A stretch of DNA of 27,304 bases from JANYCG01 sp031365665 (GCA_031365665.1 JANLYO010000168.1:1-27304), one strand, 5' to 3'. Positions 16,601 to 24,171 are shown, counted from the stretch's first letter. Program-made: numbers and translations. Notes: a model not told the origin generated them from the letters alone.

Positions 16601-17319
16601 CCGCAGTTTGCATGGCGGCTGTGCTGTATGTGTTCAGAACCATGGTGAATGACGACATACCGCTCAACGCGGGATGTCTCAAGCCGCTGAAGGTCATCAT
16701 TCCGGCTGGCTCAATGTTGAACCCGGATCCGCCAGCCTCAGTGGTCGCCGGCAATGTGGAAACCTCCAGTTGCATCACCAACGCCCTGTTTGGCGCCTTG
16801 GGAGTCATGGCCGCGAGTCAGTGCACCATGAACAACTTCACTTTCGGCAATGCCAAGTACCAGTATTACGAGACGATTTCTGGTGGCACCGGGGCGGGTG
16901 GCGAGTTCGACAACTCGGGAAATTTATCCGGCGGATTTGCTGGAACGAATGTTGTGCAGGCACATATGACCAATTCACGCATGACAGACCCCGAGGTGCT
17001 GGAATTCCGTTTTCCAGTGCGCCTGGAAAGTTACGACATCCGCACCGGTTCAGGCGGGGCAGGTCGATGGCGGGGAGGGGATGGTGGGGTTCGACGCGTG
17101 AAATTCCTGGAACCCATGACCGCCAGCATCTTGTCAAACGGTCGTCTGGTGCCCAGTTTTGGGCTGCAGGGCGGGCACCCAGGAAGTCTTGGCATCAACC
17201 GGGTTGTTCGCGCAAATGGAAGCGCAGAGACGCTGCCTCATATCGGGCAATGCGACATGCAGGTGGGTGACGTATTTGAGATTCACACACCCGGCGGTGG
17301 CGGTTTTGGGGAAATCTAA
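13627..17319 (+). CDS. Hydantoinase A/B fusion, 5-oxoprolinase type (ATP-hydrolysing)
   Basis: This 1230-residue cytoplasmic enzyme has the full length of ATP-dependent 5-oxoprolinases, which open 5-oxo-L-proline to glutamate, and of relatives acting on hydantoins. The N-terminal hydantoinase/oxoprolinase domain starts FWIDRGGTFTDVVGKRPDGS (20-39), an actin-like ATPase phosphate loop. HyuA has the second loop DMGGTSTDVS (296-305) and NPGPASYRRGGPLAVTDAN. The HyuB half starts near residue 711 (DPVLLEVFNNLFMNIAEQMG) and includes HMPVHLGSMGESI, LNDPYHGGTHLPDI and GSRGHHADVGGTTPGSMPP. The C-terminus ends HTPGGGGFGEI as usual. Its ATG overlaps the racemase 3' end. A second ATG at 13663 (MPSQRWQF) is a possible alternative start. 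Substrate remains between 5-oxoproline and a hydantoin. Confidence 0.9.
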   Translation: METLDALKAELAMPSQRWQFWIDRGGTFTDVVGKRPDGSLVTHKLLSENPEHYKDAAVAGIRHLLGLGADEPVTSLQVACVKMGTTVATNALLERKGEPTLLVTTRGFKDALRIAYQNRPRIFDRHIILPELLYSAVVEAQERVGAHGEVAEPLNESLLKSELGVQYQSGIRSVAIVFMHGYRYTQHEQAAKRIAQEVGFTQISTSHETSPLMKFVSRGDTTVVDAYLSPILRRYVDQVAGEMPGVKLLFMQSSGGLADARAFAGKDAILSGPAGGIVGMARTAAIGGQDKVIGFDMGGTSTDVSHFAGEFEREFETQVAGVRMRAPMMSIHTVASGGGSILAFDGARFRVGPQSAGANPGPASYRRGGPLAVTDANVLVGKIQPRYFPKVFGPMGNEALDDAAVRDKFAELATKSGLPAEAVAEGFISIAVQQMANAIKKISVARGYDVTRYTLQCFGGAGGQHACLVADALGMTTVFVHPLAGVLSAYGMGLADQSVIRERSVEVKLTAANLPLIAVQLDALAQAATAELARQQASHGRIDCARRAHLRYEGSDSSLVVAWPSQVNTAADKQTGALQAAFETAYQQRFAFLMQGKALVVEAVSVEAVIAGDAPAEPLLKMHPPRDLKACGAVRETVQMYCGGAWQDAVLVVREDLRPGDAVAGPAIIAEKNATTVVEPGWDATLNEWNHIILARKARRVVQYAAGTTADPVLLEVFNNLFMNIAEQMGLQLQNTAHSVNIKERLDFSCALFDAEGKLIANAPHMPVHLGSMGESIKTVIRGNAGAMQPGDVYVLNDPYHGGTHLPDITVITPVYLGDPAGREPMFYVGSRGHHADVGGTTPGSMPPFSTRIEEEGVQIDNVKLVVQGVLQEAHMLALLQGGKYPSRNPQQNMADLKAQIAANEKGVQELRKMVVQFGLEVVQAYMGHVQDNAEESVRRVITHLKDGSFTLPLDNGAQIKVAIRVDAKSRTAEIDFTGTSAQQTNNFNAPTAVCMAAVLYVFRTMVNDDIPLNAGCLKPLKVIIPAGSMLNPDPPASVVAGNVETSSCITNALFGALGVMAASQCTMNNFTFGNAKYQYYETISGGTGAGGEFDNSGNLSGGFAGTNVVQAHMTNSRMTDPEVLEFRFPVRLESYDIRTGSGGAGRWRGGDGGVRRVKFLEPMTASILSNGRLVPSFGLQGGHPGSLGINRVVRANGSAETLPHIGQCDMQVGDVFEIHTPGGGGFGEI

Positions 17320-17339
17320 GCACCTGTTTTTGACGGCTT

Positions 17340-17355
17340 TGTGACTTTAGTCACA
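17340..17355 (+). promoter_or_regulatory. CRP-like palindrome TGTGA-N6-TCACA
   Basis: TGTGACTTTAGTCACA is a perfect match to the TGTGA-N6-TCACA pattern bound by CRP/FNR-superfamily regulators. It lies 98 nt upstream of the small-protein ATG at 17453. A second half-site, TGTGACTT, follows at 17384-17391, 44 bp on. An alternative role is a 3' hairpin of the oxoprolinase transcript, but no T-tract follows. Confidence 0.55.
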
Positions 17356-17452
17356 TCACCAACAGGGTAGAAAATAAAGAAAGTGTGACTTATTGCAGTT
17401 GCATTTGGATGCGAGACTTTTAAACTTCCAGCAACAAGTTTAGGAGAACAGC

Positions 17453-17668
17453 ATGTTTATTTTGACTGTATTCGTGATTGCCAGTGCCTTCGTTTTTTGT
17501 TTGGCTTTGGCGGCATCATCGTCACCCGTCTATGGCTTCAACGCGAAAGCCGAGCTTGAAGAACCCCATTCCGAACCCTCCGGTTCCGCCATGAGGACTT
17601 TTGCCACTTCGCATCAAGGAGTCCAGACTGAAAACCAGCCGGTCATTTCGGCAGCGGGCATGCAGTAA
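17453..17668 (+). CDS. Small membrane/secreted protein, 71 residues, unknown function
   Basis: AGGAG lies 7 nt before the ATG, a strong ribosome binding site. The first 21 residues, MFILTVFVIASAFVFCLALA and Ala21, form a single hydrophobic helix. A Ser/Pro/Glu-rich soluble tail follows, ending ISAAGMQ. The helix could be an uncleaved membrane anchor or a signal peptide. The gene stands alone between a CRP-like site and a strong terminator, so it is its own transcription unit. I do not recognise a family. Confidence 0.65.
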   Translation: MFILTVFVIASAFVFCLALAASSSPVYGFNAKAELEEPHSEPSGSAMRTFATSHQGVQTENQPVISAAGMQ

Positions 17669-17689
17669 GTTATTTGCACTCACATCAAC

Positions 17690-17717
17690 AAAAAACCCCG
17701 CCTAGGCGGGGTTTTTT
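17690..17717. terminator. Bidirectional Rho-independent terminator
   Basis: A perfect 28-bp palindrome: six A, CCCCGCC, TA, GGCGGGG, six T. It stands between the convergent small-protein gene (plus) and the ComEA-like gene (minus, stop at 17773) and should end transcription from both sides. Confidence 0.92.
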
Positions 17718-17772
17718 ATTGACGGACAATTGGCTGCAGCAGGTTGGATGCCCAATCTGAACGCAGACAGAA

Positions 17773-18399
17773 TTACTTCTTCGCAGCCGCAGTGGTTGCG
17801 TCTTTCTTGTCGTCCTTTTTCTCGTCTTTAGCCATTGGTTTGGCGTCTTTCTTGTCATCCTTGGCAACAGGCTTAGCTTCTTTAGCCTTTTTGTCGGCCT
17901 CTTTCTTTGCCTTCGCTTCTTCTGCCATTTTGGCCTTTTCTTCAGCTTTGGCTTTCTTTTCAGCGTCTTTCTTGGCTTTAGCTTCGGCTTTTGGATCTTT
18001 CTTTTCTTCTTTGGCAGCGGCGGCAGGCTTGGCATCCGTTGCAGCAGCTACGGCCGCTGGCTTGGTGTCGCCCTTTTTCTCTTCGGCTTTTGCCGCAGGT
18101 TTGTCGTCTTTTTTGGCGGGTGTAGCGGCAGCGCCTTTGTAGCCGGAACCACCCACGGTCAGGCCTTCAGCAGAAAACTTGGCCGCATTGCCTTCGCCGA
18201 CGCCTTTGACGCGGTCGATGAAGTCATTCCAGTCCTTGAAATTGCCTTTTTTGCGCTCGTCGATGATTTTGCTGGAAATGCCGGGGCCAATGCCTTTGAT
18301 GCCGTCGAGTTCAGCGGCACTGGCCTTATTGACGTCGACTGCCGCAAAGGCAGCTGCTGCATACAACATGGCCACAATGGCCAAAAACTTCTTCAACAT
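17773..18399 (-). CDS. ComEA-type helix-hairpin-helix protein with long Lys/Ala/Glu-rich tail
   Basis: This 208-residue exported protein starts at the ATG at 18399, with AGGAG 7 nt ahead. Residues 1-19 (MLKKFLAIVAMLYAAAAFA) are a signal peptide. Residues 20-80 match the ComEA helix-hairpin-helix DNA-binding fold: VDVNKASAAELDGIKGIGPG, then IIDERKKGNFKDWNDFIDRV and KGVGEGNAAKF. ComEA binds incoming DNA in the periplasm during natural transformation. Betaproteobacterial members are usually only about 100 residues. Here about 115 further residues consist almost entirely of Lys, Ala, Glu and Asp, repeating units like KAEAKAKK and KKDAKPMAKDEKK. The tail is probably disordered or a charged helix and may bind nucleic acid or cell wall. 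A competence role is inferred, not shown. Confidence 0.8.
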   Translation of the reverse strand: MLKKFLAIVAMLYAAAAFAAVDVNKASAAELDGIKGIGPGISSKIIDERKKGNFKDWNDFIDRVKGVGEGNAAKFSAEGLTVGGSGYKGAAATPAKKDDKPAAKAEEKKGDTKPAAVAAATDAKPAAAAKEEKKDPKAEAKAKKDAEKKAKAEEKAKMAEEAKAKKEADKKAKEAKPVAKDDKKDAKPMAKDEKKDDKKDATTAAAKK

Positions 18400-18604
18400 G
18401 TCAATCTCCTGAAAGTGTTAATTAGGGTAAACCAAGGGCTCTGCGTCAATTACCGCAGGGCTTGCGTCCATAACGAAGGGCGCTGGCGTATGGTTGACTT
18501 GCCTTGAAACAAAAAATCGTGCCTTTGTCGGAAGTCGACGTGAGCGGCGGTCAATTCGAAGACGGTCTGCGCAACATTGAGCCCCGTGGCTTCTTTTGAG
18601 CTTT

Positions 18605-19624
18605 TCAGGCTTGGCGGTGCAACCAGTTGATGTATTGTGCAACCCCCGTTGCGACGTCGCAGAAAACATGCGGGCACCCTGATTCCCGGAGGGTGGAAAG
18701 ATCCGCCTGCGTATAGCTCTGGTATTTTCCCCGCAATGTTTCCGGGAATGGCACGTATTGGATCAAGCCGTTCTCCACGGCGGCGGCCAGTGATACCGGA
18801 GCCTCATTTTTTAGGACTGAGATGCTGTTTACCACCGACAGGGCCACCTCGTTGAACGGCTGAGCCCGGCCGCTTCCGAGGTTGAAGATGCCCGATTTTT
18901 CAGGGTTGTCGTAAAACCAGAGATTGACCGCCACCACATCATCCACAAATACGAAATCGCGCATTTGTTCACCGGCGCCGTACCCACCGTAGTCACCAAA
19001 CAGCTTGACGCGACCTTCGTCGCAAAATTGGTGGAACTGATGGAACGCGACGCTAGCCATGCGGCCTTTATGCTGCTCATGGGGCCCATAAACGTTGAAA
19101 TAGCGAAACCCAACGACTTGTTGCGCTGTTTTTGGTCGCGCACCATCGTCGGCGTTCAGAATAGTCCGACGGACGTATTGGTCAAACAGCAGCTTGGAGT
19201 AGCCATAGACATTGAGGGGGCGTTCATGCTCGGGCAGTTCGCGAAAACGGGTGGATCCGCCGTAAGTGGCCGCCGAGGACGCGTAGAGAAGGCGGCTGCC
19301 TTGCTGCTGGCATGCCTTGAGCAATTCACAACTGACGCTGTAGTTGTTGGCCAACATGAATTTGCCATCGATCTCCGTGGTGTCGCTGCAAGCGCCTTCA
19401 TGGAACACGGCTTCCACCCGCCCGTATTCGCCTTGTGAAAAGGCGTTATAAAACTGCCCGTGGTCGACATAATCGGCGATTCGCAAATCCACCAAATTGC
19501 GAAATTTGTCGCCTTGCGTCAGGTCATCGACAGCGATGATGTCGTCATACCCCCTAGCGTTCAAACCCTTGATGATGTTGCAGCCGATAAAGCCGGCGGC
19601 GCCCGTCACAATGATTCTGGTCAT
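18605..19624 (-). CDS. hldD: ADP-L-glycero-D-manno-heptose-6-epimerase
   Basis: This 339-residue enzyme makes the last change in ADP-heptose synthesis, epimerising C6 for the LPS inner core. It is a short-chain dehydrogenase-type NAD(P)-dependent epimerase. It has the Rossmann glycine motif GAAGFIG (8-14), AVDDL (31-35), the family-specific HEGACSDTTE (75-84), Ser116/Ser117 and the catalytic Tyr140-x3-Lys144 (YGYSK). RYFNVYGPHEQHKGRMASVA and GSGRAQPFNEVA are typical HldD segments. GGAG precedes the ATG by 7 nt, and the start is 13 nt after the heptose kinase stop, so both are in one operon. The 205 nt after it hold no convincing gene. Confidence 0.97.
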   Translation of the reverse strand: MTRIIVTGAAGFIGCNIIKGLNARGYDDIIAVDDLTQGDKFRNLVDLRIADYVDHGQFYNAFSQGEYGRVEAVFHEGACSDTTEIDGKFMLANNYSVSCELLKACQQQGSRLLYASSAATYGGSTRFRELPEHERPLNVYGYSKLLFDQYVRRTILNADDGARPKTAQQVVGFRYFNVYGPHEQHKGRMASVAFHQFHQFCDEGRVKLFGDYGGYGAGEQMRDFVFVDDVVAVNLWFYDNPEKSGIFNLGSGRAQPFNEVALSVVNSISVLKNEAPVSLAAAVENGLIQYVPFPETLRGKYQSYTQADLSTLRESGCPHVFCDVATGVAQYINWLHRQA

Positions 19625-19637
19625 ACCGAGGCTCCAG

Positions 19638-20582
19638 CTAACTCAAAAAAAGTTCGTCATAACTGACGGTGGCCGTGCCGAATTTTCCTACTACCAGGCC
19701 ACCGGCACGATTGGCCAGCGGCATCGCTGCACGCAAACTTAAGCCCGCAGCCACAAACGCAGCCAGGGTGGCGATGACCGTGTCACCGGCGCCCGTCACG
19801 TCGAAAACTTCGCGCGCGTGCGCCCGTTCGTGCAGACTGCCCTGGCTGTCAAACAGAGTCATGCCCTCTTCACTGCGCGTCAACAGGATAGCGTCTAAAT
19901 TAAGTGCGATCCGCAGGTTTTCGGTCTTTGCAGTCAACTCGGCCTCGTCATTCCAATCGCCGATCACGTGTTGGAGCTCGGCCCGGTTGGGCGTGATGAC
20001 TGTGGCGTTTTGATACCGGGAGTAGTCGTTTCCTTTGGGATCAATCAACACCGGTTTGCCCGCTAACCGGGCACCGGCAATCATGTCGCTGACGTGGGCG
20101 AGGCCGCCCTTGCCGTAGTCTGAGAACAATACGGCGTTGTGGGCGTGCAGCAGTTTGGAAAAAGTGGCGCTTTGCGACGCCAAAATTTCATTCTTGGGTG
20201 TGTTTTCAAAATCAAGCCGGATCAATTGTTGTTGGCGGCCGATGACCCGCAACTTGACCGTGGTTTTGAGCTGCTCGTCCCGGTCAAAGTAGGTTTCAAT
20301 GCCTGTTTTGGCGACCAGCGCCTCCAACTTGTGGCTCGCGTCGTCATTGCCTACGACCGTCAGCAACGAGGCCGTGGCGCCCAAGGTGACGATGTTGTAA
20401 GCCACATTGGCCGCCGCCCCGATGCGCTCTTCCTCCCGCGTCACCCGCACGATGGGCACGGGCGCTTCAGGCGAAATTCGATCAACCGCTCCAAACCAAT
20501 ACCGGTCCAACATGACGTCACCGACGACCAACACTTTGGCTCGGCTCAACCCGTCTCGTGTGATGTTGGCGGCTTGCGTCAT
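19638..20582 (-). CDS. rfaE1: D-glycero-beta-D-manno-heptose-7-phosphate kinase (RfaE domain I only)
   Basis: This 314-residue PfkB/ribokinase-family kinase phosphorylates heptose-7-phosphate at C1 for LPS core synthesis. I chose the ATG at 20582, which overlaps the lapB stop as ATGA, and not the longer frame to 20642. It starts MTQAANITRDGLSRAKVLVV. Key parts are GDVMLDRYWFGAVDRISPEAPVP, GAAANVAYNIVTLGA, FSDYGKGGLAHV, TPNRAEL and the catalytic DVTGAGDTVIATLAAFVAAG. Unlike E. coli HldE there is no adenylyltransferase domain, so that step must come from a separate gene elsewhere. Confidence 0.95.
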   Translation of the reverse strand: MTQAANITRDGLSRAKVLVVGDVMLDRYWFGAVDRISPEAPVPIVRVTREEERIGAAANVAYNIVTLGATASLLTVVGNDDASHKLEALVAKTGIETYFDRDEQLKTTVKLRVIGRQQQLIRLDFENTPKNEILASQSATFSKLLHAHNAVLFSDYGKGGLAHVSDMIAGARLAGKPVLIDPKGNDYSRYQNATVITPNRAELQHVIGDWNDEAELTAKTENLRIALNLDAILLTRSEEGMTLFDSQGSLHERAHAREVFDVTGAGDTVIATLAAFVAAGLSLRAAMPLANRAGGLVVGKFGTATVSYDELFLS

Positions 20583-21736
20583 AGTTCTTCGACTCGCTTT
20601 GCAGGATAACTGTCCCAGGTTTGGCAGCCCGGACACTGCCAAAAATGTTGCGTACCCTCAAAACCGCACGCCGCACATCGGTAGCGGGTAAGCGGTTTGA
20701 CGGCATGGTCCAGCGCGCGCTGAACCTGCGGATGAAACTGTTCGTGTTCCAGCTTTTCACCGGCGATCCATTTGGCGGCGGCGACCAACGAGGGCTCGCG
20801 CTCGAGATGGTGCACATACCAATCCCGTGCGCTAGGCGACGGGCTTGATTGTGTGGCTTCCAGTTTGACAATGGCTTCTAGCACATCCAGCGATGGCGTG
20901 GCCGAATACGCTGCCTTGAGCATCGCCAATCCAGCGTCAGCTTGTCCGGCTCCCATGGCGGCGTCGGCCAATTGTGAACAAAACAGAGGCAGGGCATCTG
21001 GGCAAACGCGCGAGGCGTCGGCAAGCGCTTCAAACGCAGCCATTTGGTCGCCCATGCCGGCATGTATGGCGGCAAGCTCCATGCGTGGCCGTGCGGACAA
21101 AGGTGCGATGCATTGTGCCTCACCCAGCAATGCCTTTGCATTGGCGTAGTCAGGCGTGGCCGTGCTGGCGGACGCCTGCTCACAGACGTAATGTGACCGT
21201 CTTGCTGCAAAACTTCCCTGATCCGTGTTTTCCAGTCTTGCCGCAATCGCAGCGGCTTTGGTCCACTCGCGCGAACGCTCGTAAGTTCCAAGCAGTGCCA
21301 GGCGCGCTTGCCCTTCAAAACTGGTGCCATCGAGTTTTTTCAATGCATCTTCAGCGCGATCAAGCAGGCCGGCCTTTAGAAAGTCCAATGCCAAGGCATG
21401 CTGCGCCCGGTTGCGATCTGCTTTGCTCAGGTCACCGCGCGAGATCAAATGTTCGTGCACCCTGACAGCGCGTTCATATTCCCCGCGCCGGCGAAAAAGG
21501 TTGCCAAGCGCGAAGTGCAATTCGGACGTGTCGGGATCGTTTTGGACTGCTTCAATGAAAGCGTCTATCGCTTGGTCTTGCTGCTCATTGAGCAGAAAGT
21601 TCAAACCCCTGAAATACGCTTTTGGCGCGCGCCGGTTTTCAATGCGCATTTGTTTTACGTCCAAGCGGGACGCGAACCAGCCCAGGCCAAAGGCCAAGGG
21701 CAAGCCCAGGAGAATCCAGGTAACGTCAGGCGCCAT
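20579..21736 (-). CDS. lapB: Lipopolysaccharide assembly protein B (YciM)
   Basis: This 385-residue inner-membrane TPR protein in Enterobacteria controls LpxC turnover and LPS assembly. The start at 21736 gives one N-terminal helix (VTWILLGLPLAFGLGWFASR), followed by RRAPKAYFRGLNFLLNEQQD, the family-defining segment. Tetratricopeptide repeats follow over about residues 45-330 (for example ALGNLFRRRGEYERAVRVHE). The C-terminal rubredoxin-like metal site has two CxxC pairs, YRCAACGFEG and WQCPGCQTWDSYP. The first 11 bases overlap lapA, and the stop overlaps the kinase gene by ATGA, so coupling is tight. Confidence 0.95.
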   Translation of the reverse strand: MAPDVTWILLGLPLAFGLGWFASRLDVKQMRIENRRAPKAYFRGLNFLLNEQQDQAIDAFIEAVQNDPDTSELHFALGNLFRRRGEYERAVRVHEHLISRGDLSKADRNRAQHALALDFLKAGLLDRAEDALKKLDGTSFEGQARLALLGTYERSREWTKAAAIAARLENTDQGSFAARRSHYVCEQASASTATPDYANAKALLGEAQCIAPLSARPRMELAAIHAGMGDQMAAFEALADASRVCPDALPLFCSQLADAAMGAGQADAGLAMLKAAYSATPSLDVLEAIVKLEATQSSPSPSARDWYVHHLEREPSLVAAAKWIAGEKLEHEQFHPQVQRALDHAVKPLTRYRCAACGFEGTQHFWQCPGCQTWDSYPAKRVEEL

Positions 21737-22019
21737 GGTCAAACTGGTTTGCGGCGTTTTTCGGCGCCGAGACTGGCCGCGCGATGAGACGCTTGGCGGC
21801 GCTTCTTTGTTTCCACCAGCGCGGCACCATGGCGATGATGCCAATCAGCAATCCGGCCGCGAAGGCCGCGAGTATGACCAACGCCATCGGCATGCGCCAT
21901 TGGGTGCCGAAGAAAAACCGCAGGGTTGCGTCTTGTTGGTTGTTCAATGCAAAGGCAAAAAAGGTGAAAAAAATGGCGCCATAAAACAGCCATTTCAAAA
22001 GCCAGGCCAATCGCTTCAT
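21726..22019 (-). CDS. lapA: Lipopolysaccharide assembly protein A domain (DUF1049) membrane protein
   Basis: This 97-residue protein has two transmembrane helices, LLKWLFYGAIFFTFFAFALN and ALVILAAFAAGLLIGIIAMV. Between them is the LapA signature NNQQDATLRFFFGTQWRMPM. A basic cytoplasmic tail follows. It sits between ihfB and lapB as in E. coli and overlaps lapB. It is thought to assist LapB in LPS assembly. Confidence 0.9.
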   Translation of the reverse strand: MKRLAWLLKWLFYGAIFFTFFAFALNNQQDATLRFFFGTQWRMPMALVILAAFAAGLLIGIIAMVPRWWKQRSAAKRLIARPVSAPKNAANQFDHGA

Positions 22020-22064
22020 GTCATTTCCGCAAGGCTTCGCGACTTTGGCAGGCGCTTAAGCGCT

Positions 22065-22373
22065 TCAGGGCTTGGACGAGCCAGCGTCCACAACGCGTTG
22101 ATCCACCATTTCGCGCAGGGCTTTTCCCGGTTTGAAATGGGGAACACGCTTTTCAGGAATTGCCACACTTTCGCCGCTGCGCGGATTGCGCCCCAGACGA
22201 GGCGGGCGGCGATTGATGGAGAAACTGCCAAACCCGCGAATTTCAATCCGATGCCCTCGCACCAGCGCATCGTTCATCGCATCCAGTATGGCCTTGACCG
22301 CATACTCGGTGTCACGATGGGTGAGCTGCGCAAATCGATTTGCCAATTCTTCAACCAGGTCAGAGCGGGTCAT
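22065..22373 (-). CDS. ihfB: Integration host factor beta subunit
   Basis: This 102-residue DNA-bending protein pairs with IHF alpha in transcription, replication and recombination. It starts MTRSDLVEELANRFAQLTHR, has the core RGFGSFSINRRPPRLGRNPR with the DNA-intercalating Pro in the arm, and ends in a short C-terminal extension (VVDAGSSKP). It follows rpsA by 118 nt, a conserved order in proteobacteria. Confidence 0.96.
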   Translation of the reverse strand: MTRSDLVEELANRFAQLTHRDTEYAVKAILDAMNDALVRGHRIEIRGFGSFSINRRPPRLGRNPRSGESVAIPEKRVPHFKPGKALREMVDQRVVDAGSSKP

Positions 22374-22422
22374 GAAAGTTCAGCAGTCCAGGAGAATTGA
22401 TGGTTGGATGCCGGGCGCGGAG

Positions 22423-22456
22423 GGCGGCTGCCTAAGCCTTCTGACTTAGCCCCGCC
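22423..22456 (-). other. Intergenic hairpin between rpsA and ihfB
   Basis: On the minus strand the stem GGCGG...CCGCC with an inner CTAAG/CTTAG stem lies 36 nt after the rpsA stop codon. No T-tract follows, so it is not a classic terminator. It may be a processing or attenuation element that lowers ihfB relative to rpsA, or it may protect the rpsA 3' end. Confidence 0.4.
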
Positions 22457-22491
22457 TACCGCGCCAGGTATCTACACGCTGGGCCAGGTGC

Positions 22492-24171
22492 TTAGTTGTT
22501 GTCCAACTTGGCGCGCAGCAACGCGCCGAGACTCGTCGTGCCAGCGTTTTCACGGGCAGACTGGGCGCTCAGCGTAGCCATGGCTTCGCTTTGATCAGCG
22601 GCATCTTTTGCCTTGATCGACAGCTGGATATTGCGGGTCTTGCGATCCACATTGACCACCACAGCGGTGACTTCGTCGCCTTCCTTGAGCACGTTGCGCG
22701 CGTCTTCCACGCGGTCGCGGCTGATTTCCGAGGCGCGCAGATAACCAATGACATCCTGTCCCAAGTCGATTTCGGCACCTTTGGGGTCAACTGTCTTGAC
22801 CTTGCCGGTGACGACCTGGCCTTTGTCGTTGATCGAGACAAAGGTGGTGAAGGGGTCGGAATCGAGCTGTTTGATGCCAAGGGAAATGCGCTCACGGTCC
22901 ACGTCAACGGCCAGCACCAGGGCTTCGACTTCCTGGCCCTTCTTGAAGTTGCGCACAGCCACTTCGCCGGCTTCGTTCCATGAGAGGTCGGACAAATGAA
23001 CCAGGCCGTCAATGCCGGCGGCCAGGCCGACAAACACGCCGAAATCGGTGATGGATTTGATCGGGCCCTTAACGCGGTCGCCGCGCTTGGTGTTTTGCGC
23101 GAATTCCTGCCACGGGTTGGCCTTGCACTGCTTCATGCCCAGGCTGATACGGCGCTTGTCTTCGTCGATTTCAAGGACCATGACTTCGACTTCGTCGCCC
23201 AGTGTTACCAGTTTGGAGGGGGCGATGTTTTTGTTGGTCCAGTCCATCTCGGAGACGTGCACCAGGCCTTCGATGCCGGGTTCGAGTTCCACAAACGCGC
23301 CGTAATCGGCGATGTTGGTGATCTTGCCGAACATGCGCGTGCCTTGCGGGTAGCGGCGGTTCACGCCCATCCAAGGGTCATCGCCCATTTGTTTCAAGCC
23401 GAGCGAGACACGGTTTTTCTCGGTGTCAAACTTCAGGATCTTGGCGGTGATTTCCTGGCCAGCGGTCACCACTTCGGACGGGTGACGCACACGGCGCCAG
23501 GCCATGTCGGTGATGTGCAAAAGGCCGTCGATGCCGCCCAAATCGACAAAAGCGCCGTATTCGGTAATGTTTTTGACGACGCCCTGAACCACAGAACCTT
23601 CTTTGAGAGTCTGCATCAGTTTGGCGCGCTCTTCGCCCATGGAGGCTTCGACCACGGCACGGCGTGACAAGACAACGTTGTTGCGCTTGCGGTCAAGCTT
23701 GATGACTTTGAACTCCATGGTCTTGTTCTCGTACGGAGACAGGTCCTTGGTAGGACGTGTGTCGACGAGTGAGCCGGGCAGGAAGGCGCGGATGCCGTTG
23801 ACCAGGACCGTGAGGCCGCCCTTGACTTTGCCGCTGGTGGTGCCGGTAACGAATTCGCCGGATTCCAGCGATTTCTCCAAGCTCATCCACGAAGCGAGGC
23901 GCTTGGCGGTGTCGCGGCTGACAATGGTGTCGCCGTAGCCGTTTTCCATGGCGACGATGGCCACGGAAACAAATTCGCCCACTTGGCATTCAAGTTCGCC
24001 TTTGTCGCTCTTGAATTCAGACAGCGGCACATAGGCTTCAGATTTCAGGCCGGCATTGACAACGACGAAGCTGTGTTCGATGCGAACAACTTCAGCGGTG
24101 ACGACTTCGCCGATGCGGGTTTCGGAACGTTTTTGTGACTCTTCAAAGAGGTCTGCGAAAGATTCGGACAT
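22492..24171 (-). CDS. rpsA: 30S ribosomal protein S1
   Basis: This 559-residue protein, close to the E. coli length of 557, brings mRNA to the 30S subunit. It carries six consecutive S1 RNA-binding domains. The first two are divergent and bind the ribosome; the others show the repeated pattern VVKNITEYGAFVDLGGIDGL, KITNIADYGAFVELEPGIEG, PIKSITDFGVFVGLAAGIDG and VKTVDPKGAEIDLGQDVIGY. N-terminal SFADLFEESQ is typical. It follows aroA-cmk by 119 nt, matching the usual cmk-rpsA-ihfB order. The 5' untranslated region may hold an autoregulatory site, which I cannot resolve. Confidence 0.98.
   Translation of the reverse strand: MSESFADLFEESQKRSETRIGEVVTAEVVRIEHSFVVVNAGLKSEAYVPLSEFKSDKGELECQVGEFVSVAIVAMENGYGDTIVSRDTAKRLASWMSLEKSLESGEFVTGTTSGKVKGGLTVLVNGIRAFLPGSLVDTRPTKDLSPYENKTMEFKVIKLDRKRNNVVLSRRAVVEASMGEERAKLMQTLKEGSVVQGVVKNITEYGAFVDLGGIDGLLHITDMAWRRVRHPSEVVTAGQEITAKILKFDTEKNRVSLGLKQMGDDPWMGVNRRYPQGTRMFGKITNIADYGAFVELEPGIEGLVHVSEMDWTNKNIAPSKLVTLGDEVEVMVLEIDEDKRRISLGMKQCKANPWQEFAQNTKRGDRVKGPIKSITDFGVFVGLAAGIDGLVHLSDLSWNEAGEVAVRNFKKGQEVEALVLAVDVDRERISLGIKQLDSDPFTTFVSINDKGQVVTGKVKTVDPKGAEIDLGQDVIGYLRASEISRDRVEDARNVLKEGDEVTAVVVNVDRKTRNIQLSIKAKDAADQSEAMATLSAQSARENAGTTSLGALLRAKLDNN

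Noticed and set aside
18418..18677. Small minus-strand frames after hldD
   Set aside because: They overlap the hldD 3' end, lack a ribosome binding site and have no recognised motif. The gap 18420-18604 seems empty.
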